Assembly: GCA_024680695.1 (NCBI GenBank)
Contig: JAILBW010000126.1
Location: 1-39,423 of the forward strand
Source: Bacteroidaceae bacterium
GTDB taxonomy: Bacteria; Bacteroidota; Bacteroidia; Bacteroidales; Bacteroidaceae
Direction of reading: 5' to 3'
Length of the DNA: 39,423 bases
Shown here in pieces: positions 33,378 to 39,423 of the stretch; positions within the stretch are counted from its first letter, which is position 1, and the number at the start of each line of letters is the position of its first letter. A program made the translations under genes and the position numbers. The notes under the pieces are model-generated. The model had not been told where the DNA came from and searched no databases. It saw nothing but the letters and a program-made list of their open reading frames with translations.

Positions 33378-35273
33378 CTACTCCTCCACCGGGAAGCCTT
33401 CTTCGTCTTCGTTCTTCACTTCAGCCTCGGCCGAGTAGTTGCTGTAGAAGCTTTCATCGTCGGTCTCCTCGTCCTCATCCTCGTCACGGTCGTCGCGGTC
33501 GTCGATGTCCTCGGCGTCCTCGTCGCCCATGTTGTCTTCCGTTTCGTCCTTGTAGAAGGGACTTTCGAAGTGTAGTTTCTCGATGGGATCTTTCTTCTTG
33601 GCAAAGATGGCCTCCACCCACGTTCCCTTGGTAATCTCGAGCACTTCATAGCCCTGCAGCACCTTATGCTCCAGCGTGCCGCCGGGCTGATGGATGCGCG
33701 AGGCAGGCAACTGGATGGTACTGACGTCGAAGCCACTCTCTATGATGTCACGAATCTGCAAGGATATCGACTCCCATCCGCCGCCGAAGTTGCGGTCGAT
33801 GAGTTCGAGCAGGGTGGCAGCCGTGATGTGGCGCACGTTTTCGTAGCTCAGGTCGGTGATGCGGGTGATGTTCTTGCGGCGTAGTGCCACGGTGCCGAAT
33901 CCGGGCCGGTTGTGGGTCAGATGGGCCCACTCGCTACCCTCGAAGCGCGCCTTCTCGCGAGGATCCTCCTCGTTGTAGTGCACCACCTCGAAGGCCAGGC
34001 GTATCGTGTTCAGCAACTTTGCCTCGCTCGTCGTGAAGTCGCCATCGGCTTTCTCGGCCTCCCAAAGGTCAGCAATCTGGAACTCATTCAGTGTCCACAC
34101 GTTGTTGCTGTTCAGGTCCAGTACCGAATCCAGTGCCAAAGGGGCACGAGGCTTCTCTTCCTTGGGTTCTTCCTTGGTCTCTTCCTTGGGTTCTTCTGTT
34201 TCCTCATCTTCGGCCTCGTTCTGTGGGCTTTCCTTTGTTTCTTCCTTCACCTCCGACGCCGGTTCTTCCTTCGGTGCCTCTTTGGGCTCTTCCTTCACCT
34301 CGGCCTTCGTTTCCTTCTTGGCTGCTTTCTTCGGAGCAGCCTTCGGAGCTTCCTTCGGTTCTTCCTTCGGTGCCTCTTTGGATTCCTCTTTTTCCTCTGC
34401 CTTCGTTTCCTTCTTGGCGGCTTTCTTCGGTGCAGCCTTCGGAGCTTCCTTCGGTTCTTCTTTCGGAGTCTCTTTGGGTTCCTCCTTCACCTCTGTCTTC
34501 GTTTCCTTCTTGGCTGCTTTCTTCGGTGCGGCCTTCGGAGCTTCCTTCGGTTCTTCCTTTGGAGTCTCTTTGGGTTCTTCCTTCACCTCTGCCTTCGTCT
34601 CCTTCTTGGCTGCTTTCTTCGGTGCTGCCTTCGGAGCTTCCTTCGGTTCTTCCTTTGGACTCTCTTTGGGTTCCTCCTTCACCTCTGCCTTCGTTTCCTT
34701 CTTGGCTGCTTTCTTCGGAGCTGCCTTCGGAGTCTCCTTCGGTTCTTCCTTTGGAGTCTCCTTGGGTTCTTCCTTCACCTCTGCCTTCGTTTCCTTCTTG
34801 GCAGCTTTCTTTGGTGCAGCCTTCGGAGCTTCCTTCGGAGTCTCTTTCGGTGCCTCTTTGGGTTCCTCCTTCACCTCTGTCTTCGTTTCCTTCTTGGCAG
34901 CTTTCTTCGGTGCAGCCTTCGGAGCTTCCTTCGGTTCTTCCTTTGGAGTCTCTTTGGGCGCCTCTTTGGGTTCCTCCTTCACCTCTGCCTTCGTCTCCTT
35001 CTTGGCAGCTTTCTTCGGCGCAGCCTTCGGAGCTTCCTTCGGTTCTTCCTTTGGAGTCTCTTTGGGTTCCTCCTTCACCTCTGTCTTCGTCTCCTTCTTG
35101 ACAGCTTTCTTCGGTGCAGCCTTCGGAGCTTCCTTCGGAGTCTCTTTCGGAGTCTCTTTGGGCTCTTCCTTCACCTCTGCCTTCGCTTCCTTCTTGGCGA
35201 CTTTCTTCGGTGCAGCCTTCGGAGCTTCCTTCGGCTCGGCCTTTGCCTTCTCTTCCTTAACTTTTTTTTCCAT
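33378..35273 (-). CDS. Lys/Pro/Glu-rich repeat protein with conserved-looking globular C-terminal domain
   Basis: The 631-residue product falls into three parts. Residues 1 to about 340 contain ten near-identical copies of a 32-residue unit (36 in a longer version) built from KEEPKETPKEEPKEAP and KAAPKKAAKKETKAEV, resembling the tails of histone H1-like or other intrinsically disordered proteins. Residues about 385-575 look globular, with hydrophobic periodicity (LNTIRLAFEVVHYNEED, RHITAATLLELIDRNFGGGW, HKVLQGYEVLEITKGTWVEA). The last about 55 residues are strongly acidic (DDRDDRDEDEDEETDDE). No signal peptide, so probably cytoplasmic. I do not recognise the C-terminal family. Function unknown; nucleic-acid binding or scaffolding is only a guess. 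It is followed 16 bp later by the SSS transporter. Confidence 0.85.
   Translation of the reverse strand: MEKKVKEEKAKAEPKEAPKAAPKKVAKKEAKAEVKEEPKETPKETPKEAPKAAPKKAVKKETKTEVKEEPKETPKEEPKEAPKAAPKKAAKKETKAEVKEEPKEAPKETPKEEPKEAPKAAPKKAAKKETKTEVKEEPKEAPKETPKEAPKAAPKKAAKKETKAEVKEEPKETPKEEPKETPKAAPKKAAKKETKAEVKEEPKESPKEEPKEAPKAAPKKAAKKETKAEVKEEPKETPKEEPKEAPKAAPKKAAKKETKTEVKEEPKETPKEEPKEAPKAAPKKAAKKETKAEEKEESKEAPKEEPKEAPKAAPKKAAKKETKAEVKEEPKEAPKEEPASEVKEETKESPQNEAEDEETEEPKEETKEEPKEEKPRAPLALDSVLDLNSNNVWTLNEFQIADLWEAEKADGDFTTSEAKLLNTIRLAFEVVHYNEEDPREKARFEGSEWAHLTHNRPGFGTVALRRKNITRITDLSYENVRHITAATLLELIDRNFGGGWESISLQIRDIIESGFDVSTIQLPASRIHQPGGTLEHKVLQGYEVLEITKGTWVEAIFAKKKDPIEKLHFESPFYKDETEDNMGDEDAEDIDDRDDRDEDEDEETDDESFYSNYSAEAEVKNEDEEGFPVEE
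34260..35250 (-). repeat. In-gene 96-bp coding repeat (about 10 copies)
   Basis: The repeat units of the Lys/Pro/Glu protein are strongly similar at DNA level, including GGCTGCTTTCTTCGG-like and CTTCCTTCGG-like plus-strand segments at regular intervals of 96 bp, with 12-bp insertions in some units. Copy number is likely variable between strains through slippage or recombination. Confidence 0.88.
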
Positions 35274-35421
35274 TGCGCTATATTTTCAAAGTTTATTAGT
35301 TCGCGGTTTGTGGTCAGCGACCTCGCCAGTCAGGCTTTCCGGCCTGTCTCCTCCCTTCGCGGAGGCTGGGAGGGGGGCTTCCAGGGGTGGGATAACAGCA
35401 CTTTCCTTCCCTATTCGCCCG

Positions 35422-35429
35422 CAAAGATA
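35422..35429 (-). promoter_or_regulatory. -7 element for the repeat-protein gene
   Basis: The minus strand reads TATCTTTG at 35422-35429, in the same CCCGCAAAGATA context as at 31131-31141. The leader would be about 140 nt and includes a C/G-rich repeat (35346-35392). The 353-bp space 35274-35626 otherwise holds only this and the trpB promoter. Confidence 0.5.
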
Positions 35430-35504
35430 CAAAAAAGAATGATACATAAAAGTTAATTAATCTTAATTCTTTCTTTTCATGCAACGATAGTGACTATTCT
35501 CTCT

Positions 35505-35534
35505 ATTGACTATAACATTTTCTTCATACCTTTG
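35505..35534 (+). promoter_or_regulatory. Promoter for the TrpB2-like gene
   Basis: ATTG (35505-35508) is 18 bp upstream of TACCTTTG (35527-35534). The leader to the ATG at 35627 is about 85 nt and contains GTGGG (35554-35558) able to pair with CCCAC (35574-35578). Confidence 0.7.
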
Positions 35535-35626
35535 CACCGCGGTAGCCGTCAAGGTGGGCTCCAAGATAATCCACCCACATTTGATAATTATATAGGACAC
35601 GCCTAAACACGTAATTGTATAGAAAA

Positions 35627-36982
35627 ATGAGTAAGCAAAAGAAATTCCTCCTGCAGGAGAACGAGATTCCCACACAGTGGTACAACATCGTGGCCGACAT
35701 GCCGAACAAGCCTCTGCCACCCATCCATCCGGCCACCAAGCAGCCGCTCGGTGTGGACGACTTGGCACACATCTTCCCCCGCGAGTGCTGCGTACAGGAA
35801 CTGGATCAGGAGCATGCATGGATCGACATCCCCGAAGACGTACTCGACAAGTACAAGTATTATCGTGCCACGCCACTCGTGCGCGCCTACGCACTCGAGG
35901 AGGCCATCGGTACGCCCGCACATATCTACTTCAAGAACGAGTCCACCAATCCGCTGGGTTCTCATAAGATCAACTCGGCCCTGCCACAGTGCTACTATGC
36001 CAAGCAGGAGGGCACCACGAACGTGACCACCGAGACGGGTGCCGGACAGTGGGGTGCAGCGCTTTCCTACGCAGCCAAGATATATGGTCTCGACTGCGCT
36101 GTCTATCAGGTGAAGATCACCATGCAGCAGAAGCCGTACCGTTCCTCCATCATGCGCACATTCGGTGCAGTGGTCGAGGGTTCGCCGTCGATGTCCACCC
36201 GCGCCGGTAAGGACATTCTCACTCGCGACCCGCTCCACTCTGGCTCGCTTGGCACTGCCATCAGCGAGGCTGTCGAACTGGCCACTACTACGCCCAATTG
36301 TAAATACACGCTTGGATCCGTCCTCAACCATGTAGGTCTGCATCAGACCATCATCGGACTCGAGGCCGAGAAGCAGATGGCACTGGCCGGAGAGTATCCC
36401 GACACGGTGATTGCATGCTTCGGCGGTGGCTCCAACTTCGGCGGAATCGCCTTCCCCTTCATGCGCCACAACCTGAAGGACGGCAAGAAGACCGAGTTCA
36501 TCGCAGCCGAGCCTGACAGCTGTCCGAAGCTCACTCGCGGACAGTTCCGCTACGACTTCGGCGACGAGGCTGGCTATACGCCCCTCCTCCCCATGTACAC
36601 TCTGGGCCACAACTTCCGGCCTTCGAACATCCACGCCGGCGGCCTGCGCTACCACGGTGCCGGAATGATCATCTCACAGCTCATCAAGGACGGATTCATG
36701 CACGGTGTCGATATCCCGCAGCTCGAGACCTTCGAGGCTGGCATGCTCTTCGCTCGCACCGAGGGCATCATCCCAGCACCCGAGAGCACCCACGCCATCG
36801 CCGCCACCATCCGCGAGGCAAAGAAGTGCATCGAGACGGGCGAGGAGAAAGTCATCCTCTTCAACCTCTCAGGCCACGGACTCATCGACATGCCCAGCTA
36901 CGAGGCATACATCAAGGGTGACCTACAGAACTACACCGTCACCGACGAGATGATTGCCCAGAACCTCGCCGAACTCGGATAA
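35627..36982 (+). CDS. Tryptophan synthase beta-like enzyme, TrpB2 type
   Basis: The 451-residue product is a PLP-dependent TrpB of the longer TrpB2 class (TIGR01415-like). The PLP-binding Lys114 lies in NPLGSHKINSALPQ. The TTETGAGQWG loop and the phosphate-binding CFGGGSNFGG are present, as is the extended N-terminus QWYNIVADMPNKPLPPIHP typical of TrpB2. It makes tryptophan from indole and serine, and TrpB2 enzymes can act without TrpA. No trpA or other trp genes are nearby, so indole salvage is plausible. ATG 35627 is used; an in-frame ATG at 35615 adds four residues. A GC hairpin follows the stop. Confidence 0.93.
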   Translation: MSKQKKFLLQENEIPTQWYNIVADMPNKPLPPIHPATKQPLGVDDLAHIFPRECCVQELDQEHAWIDIPEDVLDKYKYYRATPLVRAYALEEAIGTPAHIYFKNESTNPLGSHKINSALPQCYYAKQEGTTNVTTETGAGQWGAALSYAAKIYGLDCAVYQVKITMQQKPYRSSIMRTFGAVVEGSPSMSTRAGKDILTRDPLHSGSLGTAISEAVELATTTPNCKYTLGSVLNHVGLHQTIIGLEAEKQMALAGEYPDTVIACFGGGSNFGGIAFPFMRHNLKDGKKTEFIAAEPDSCPKLTRGQFRYDFGDEAGYTPLLPMYTLGHNFRPSNIHAGGLRYHGAGMIISQLIKDGFMHGVDIPQLETFEAGMLFARTEGIIPAPESTHAIAATIREAKKCIETGEEKVILFNLSGHGLIDMPSYEAYIKGDLQNYTVTDEMIAQNLAELG

Positions 36983-36998
36983 ATAGCCTCTCCCCCAA

Positions 36999-37023
36999 GC
37001 CCCCTCCCCCACTGGGAGGGGGC
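36999..37023 (+). terminator. GC-rich hairpin after trpB2
   Basis: GCCCCCTCCC (36999-37008) pairs perfectly with GGGAGGGGGC (37014-37023) around loop CCACT, followed by AAGTTTA. It lies 17 bp after the trpB2 stop. Confidence 0.65.
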
Positions 37024-37036
37024 AAGTTTATCATCC

Positions 37037-37090
37037 ATTCCCATAATTCCCATAACTCCCATCATTCCCATAACTCCCATAACTCCCATC
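37037..37090 (+). repeat. 9-bp tandem array running into the next gene's signal peptide
   Basis: Six perfect-length units of consensus AYTCCCATM: ATTCCCATA twice, ACTCCCATC, ATTCCCATA, ACTCCCATA, ACTCCCATC. The array's last triplet ATC (37088-37090) directly precedes AAAAAACTCCTC, the start of a signal-peptide-like coding sequence. The frame is open from the trpB2 stop through the array. Confidence 0.92.
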
Positions 37091-37180
37091 AAAAAACTCC
37101 TCCTCGCGGCTCTCATCATCGTCCTGCCAGCCCGAGGCAACGCTCTTCCATCGGAAGGGGAGGGGAAGGTACCGCGCATC

Positions 37181-38731
37181 GTGAACATCATCAACTTCGT
37201 GCGCCAGTGTGAGCCGCGCGAGCCGGAGCGTCTGTCGCCGCAAGTCCTCTACGAGACCACACTTTCCCAAGCGCGTTTCCTGCGCAAGCAGGGCCTGACA
37301 TGCACTTGGCTTCTGCAGTTCGATGCACTCATCGACCCGCAATACCAAAGGCTCATGCGCGAGGAGATGGAGCGAGGATGCGAGGTGGGCGGATGGCTCG
37401 AGGTGCCGCAGCCGCTCGCCGAGGCAGCCGGACTCGAATGGCGCTCCACGGTGCCCTGGGACTATCATGCACAGGTGGACTTCACCATCGGCTACCAGCC
37501 TGAGGAGCGCGAACGCATTGCAGCGGCATACATGGAGAGGTTCCGCAAAGTGTTCGGCCACTACCCCACAGCTGTCGGCTCCTGGTACATCGACGGACAC
37601 ACACTCGACTACCTCTCGCGCCGCTATGGCATCGTAGCCTCGGTGAACTGCCGCGACCAAGTGGGCACCGACGGCTACACACTCTGGGGTGGCTACTGGA
37701 CAGGCGGATACTATCCCTCGCGACGCAATGCCTACATGCCGGCACAGTCGCGACGCTATCAGGTCGATGTGCCGGTCTTCCGCATGCTGGGCAGCGACCC
37801 GGTCTATCAGTACGATGCGGGGGTGGGCCACGGTGTGTGGCAGCGAGTCGTCACCCTCGAGCCGTCGTGCACCGAGGGCGGAGCCAGCGCCGAATGGCTC
37901 GACTGGTATTTCCGTGCCTTCACCGACGACCCGGCACTCGCACTCACCTATGCCCAGGTGGGACAGGAGAATCCTTTCCCGTGGAGCCTCGTTGCAAACG
38001 GCTACCGCAAACAGGCATCACGCTTGCAGGCACTGCGCGACGAGGGAAAGCTGCGGCTCGAAACGCTGAGCGAGACGGGACGCTGGTTCCGCAGCCATTA
38101 CCGCACGACACCGCCGTCGGCCACCAGTGCCCTGCGCGACTACGGCACCCACCGGCGACGCACGCTTTGGTTCAACAGCCGCTATTTCCGTGCCAACCTG
38201 CTGTGGCACAACGGCACACTCGCCTTCCGCGACTTGCATATCTTCGACGAGCGCTACCCTTCGCCCTACATCGACACCCCCTGCACCACCCACGACTTCC
38301 GCATCTTCACGCTGCCCATCGTCGATGGTAACCTGTGGAGCAGGCCCGACCACCTGGCCGGCCTGCGTCTCTGCGACGCCTCGGGCACCCCGCTGCAGGG
38401 CTACGAACCGGTCATCACCACAGGTCGCGACGAGGTCTGTGTGCAATGGCCGCTCTGCAACGGACATTCCGTCACCCTTCGCCTCGCCGAGAGCACTATC
38501 GACATCACCCACTCGTCGTCCAACGCCGCATGGTGCATGGAGCTCGACGTTGCGCCAGGCATACTGCTCCCCTACACAGCCATCAGTCGCCACGAACTTC
38601 GCGCCACCCAGGACGGCTTCGATTATCGCCTGCGCTGTACTCGCGGCTCGTTCACCGACCTCCACGCTGCCGCTGGCCACATCTTCCGCCTCAGCCCGCA
38701 GGCCGGGAAGATACGAATGACGGTTCGCTAA
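37181..38731 (+). CDS. Large (about 500-residue) putative deacetylase/glycosidase-like protein, start codon disrupted by a repeat array
   Basis: From the GTG at 37181 the product has 516 residues. Its N-terminal half resembles a (beta/alpha) barrel of polysaccharide-deacetylase-like or hydrolase proteins of Bacteroides (NIINFVRQCEPREPERLSPQ; VGSWYIDGHTLDYLSRRYGI; QVGTDGYTLWGGYW). I believe it belongs to a Bacteroidetes family of unknown function (possibly DUF3863/DUF3864) but cannot confirm this. The frame continues upstream of the GTG as an excellent signal peptide (KKLLLAALIIVLPARGNALP, codons from 37091), preceded by ATC instead of ATG. The true product is therefore probably exported, and either starts at a non-standard codon or has lost its start. 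It follows trpB2 in the same frame. Confidence 0.75.
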   Translation: MNIINFVRQCEPREPERLSPQVLYETTLSQARFLRKQGLTCTWLLQFDALIDPQYQRLMREEMERGCEVGGWLEVPQPLAEAAGLEWRSTVPWDYHAQVDFTIGYQPEERERIAAAYMERFRKVFGHYPTAVGSWYIDGHTLDYLSRRYGIVASVNCRDQVGTDGYTLWGGYWTGGYYPSRRNAYMPAQSRRYQVDVPVFRMLGSDPVYQYDAGVGHGVWQRVVTLEPSCTEGGASAEWLDWYFRAFTDDPALALTYAQVGQENPFPWSLVANGYRKQASRLQALRDEGKLRLETLSETGRWFRSHYRTTPPSATSALRDYGTHRRRTLWFNSRYFRANLLWHNGTLAFRDLHIFDERYPSPYIDTPCTTHDFRIFTLPIVDGNLWSRPDHLAGLRLCDASGTPLQGYEPVITTGRDEVCVQWPLCNGHSVTLRLAESTIDITHSSSNAAWCMELDVAPGILLPYTAISRHELRATQDGFDYRLRCTRGSFTDLHAAAGHIFRLSPQAGKIRMTVR

Positions 38732-38756
38732 AGAAACGAACACGGCTCGAACAGAT

Positions 38757-38928
38757 TTAACCCAAATCGTTCATTAGCGTTATGATGATAATAGCTTTTA
38801 TTTTTGAACAGGTGTTTTGTCGTTTCGAGGGCGCAATGGGGTTCCATTGTAACAGAGAAACGAGAAAGACAGATGACAAAAAGAAAGCTTGTTTGCGCAT
38901 AATTGTCTAATGACCGATTTGGGTTTAA
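38757..38928. repeat. About 172-bp MITE-like unit bounded by an inverted copy pair
   Basis: The left arm (38757-38794) is the 38-bp dispersed element also found at 27956-27993. The right arm (38907-38928) is an inverted copy of its first 22 bp; the core AACCCAAATCG plus TCATTAG is shared with one mismatch. The interior is AT-rich and has no ORF worth calling. It begins 25 bp after the preceding stop. Confidence 0.75.
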
Positions 38929-38975
38929 CACACCTTCACTAAGTGCGTTCCTCCACTTGCGCAAGCCGACGCCTC

Positions 38976-39041
38976 TGCTTGCTGTGGCAGGCGAAGTTGC
39001 TTGCTGTGGCAGGCGAAGTTGCTTGCTGTGGCAGGCGCTCC
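38976..39041. repeat. 22-bp repeat array (x3), copy B
   Basis: Three abutting 22-bp units (38976-38997, 38998-39019, 39020-39041) start with TGCTTGCTGTGGCAGGCG. The third differs from the inverse complement of copy A (20333-20354) at only 2 of 22 positions. A perfect CTTGCGCAAG palindrome (38956-38965) precedes it, as palindromes do in copy A. It is part of the 692-bp gene-free end of the window (38732-39423). Confidence 0.88.
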
Positions 39042-39080
39042 TTCCCGCCGTATCGGGAGGATTATTGCTGTCCGTGATGG

Positions 39081-39354
39081 ATGTGAGTTTTTTGTGAGTT
39101 TTTTCTTCGCTTTGCGACGGGTGTAACATACAGATTGGCAGCGTGTTACCTACCATCTTGTGAGTTTTTTCAGTTTTTTTCTCAAAACTTTTATATGTAC
39201 TTAACTTAGTTTTTTTTTTTTGGAATATTTTTTGAAAAAACTAACAAAATGGTATGTAAGTATCTACATCATAGACGATTACATGCGCCGCAAATTGCTC
39301 GAAAAACTCACAAAAAACTCACAAGGCCACAAAAAACTCACAAAAAACTCACAT
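39081..39354. repeat. Nested inverted repeat with perfect 24-bp ends
   Basis: The 24 bases 39081-39104 are the exact inverse complement of 39331-39354; each end consists of two GTGAGTTTTTT units. Further units lie at 39160-39170 (direct) and 39302-39311 and 39312-39322 (inverted). Interior arms also pair imperfectly (GTTACCTACCAT near 39145 with ATGGTATGTAAG near 39250; AGTTTTTTTCTC near 39172 with TTTTTTGAAAAAACT near 39228). No ORF is supported inside. Confidence 0.88.
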
Positions 39355-39371
39355 GAGGCAAGTAACGGAAG

Positions 39372-39407
39372 AGACGCTTGAACCCTTGCGCCCGGCTCTG
39401 CCGCTTC
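39372..39407 (+). repeat. Short motifs shared with the 5.2-kb intergenic region
   Basis: AGACGCTTGAACCCT (39372-39386) is the inverse complement of 5232-5246, and CGGCTCTGCCGCTTC (39393-39407) equals 5295-5309. A small TTCGCC/GGCGAA hairpin follows at the window edge. Confidence 0.6.
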
Positions 39408-39423
39408 GCCTTTAGGCGAAGAA

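Noticed and set aside
33912..35456. Two very long plus-strand open frames rich in Leu/Phe and Ser/Phe/Gly repeats
   Set aside because: They lie antisense to the Lys/Pro/Glu repeat protein and only mirror its repeats; the minus frame has a sensible start, a globular domain and a natural place in an operon.
38728..39156. 142-codon minus-strand open frame
   Set aside because: It is made entirely of the MITE-like segment and the 22-bp repeats; no promoter, no domain.

Overview
The window looks like a chromosomal segment of a Gram-negative, Bacteroidales-type gut or oral anaerobe, most likely Prevotella or a close relative. The evidence is: promoters of the TTTG / TAnnTTTG type in front of many genes; lipoproteins with LAGC- and LAAC-type lipoboxes; a dipeptidyl peptidase IV, a GH106-family hydrolase and paired GH20 hexosaminidases; a TamL-type outer-membrane lipoprotein; and intergenic spaces packed with short tandem repeats. 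Coding DNA is GC-rich, while several intergenic spaces are AT-rich and repetitive. I see no rRNA, prophage, insertion sequence or CRISPR array. There is one tRNA (Lys, anticodon CTT).

Layout. (1) 1-5.2 kb, plus strand: a small redox/hydrolase cluster with a flavodoxin-like reductase, a lipoprotein alpha/beta hydrolase, an exported amidohydrolase fused to an ABM monooxygenase domain, an exported carboxymuconolactone-decarboxylase-like/cupin fusion, and a metallo-beta-lactamase-fold hydrolase with its own promoter. (2) 5.4-11.5 kb, plus strand: an iron/cobalamin-type ABC permease, two tandem GH20 hexosaminidases, the ABC ATPase and a YhcC-like radical SAM protein. (3) 11.7-16.8 kb, plus strand: DPP IV, a 52-residue rubredoxin, phosphoglucomutase/phosphomannomutase and NudC. 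(4) 17-23.6 kb, minus strand: a GH106-like lipoprotein, a small outer-membrane protein, and a GpsA / GlpT-like pair. (5) 23.8-28 kb: a secreted endonuclease/exonuclease/phosphatase-family protein (plus), then AspRS, tRNA-Lys and a WalJ-like MBL hydrolase (minus). (6) 28-35.3 kb: TamL and a four-helix-bundle protein (minus), a SpoU-type methyltransferase (plus), and a sodium:solute symporter downstream of a Lys/Pro/Glu-rich repeat protein (minus). (7) 35.6-38.7 kb, plus strand: a TrpB2-like enzyme and a large secreted-looking protein of unknown function. (8) 38.7-39.4 kb: a repeat-rich non-coding end.

The genes are mostly familiar; the unusual material is in the spaces between them. Nine-bp arrays bracket the four-helix-bundle gene on both sides and also sit upstream of TamL. 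A third 9-bp array (37037-37090) runs straight into a signal-peptide coding sequence that has no ATG. A 22-bp repeat occurs three times at each of two loci 18 kb apart. A 38-bp element occurs at two loci, one copy forming an inverted pair. A nested inverted repeat of about 274 bp with perfect 24-bp ends closes the window. These, together with the exported lactone/quinone-like enzyme cluster and the repeat protein at 33.4-35.3 kb, are the best candidates for undescribed biology. Functions are inferred from motifs read by eye; no database search was possible.
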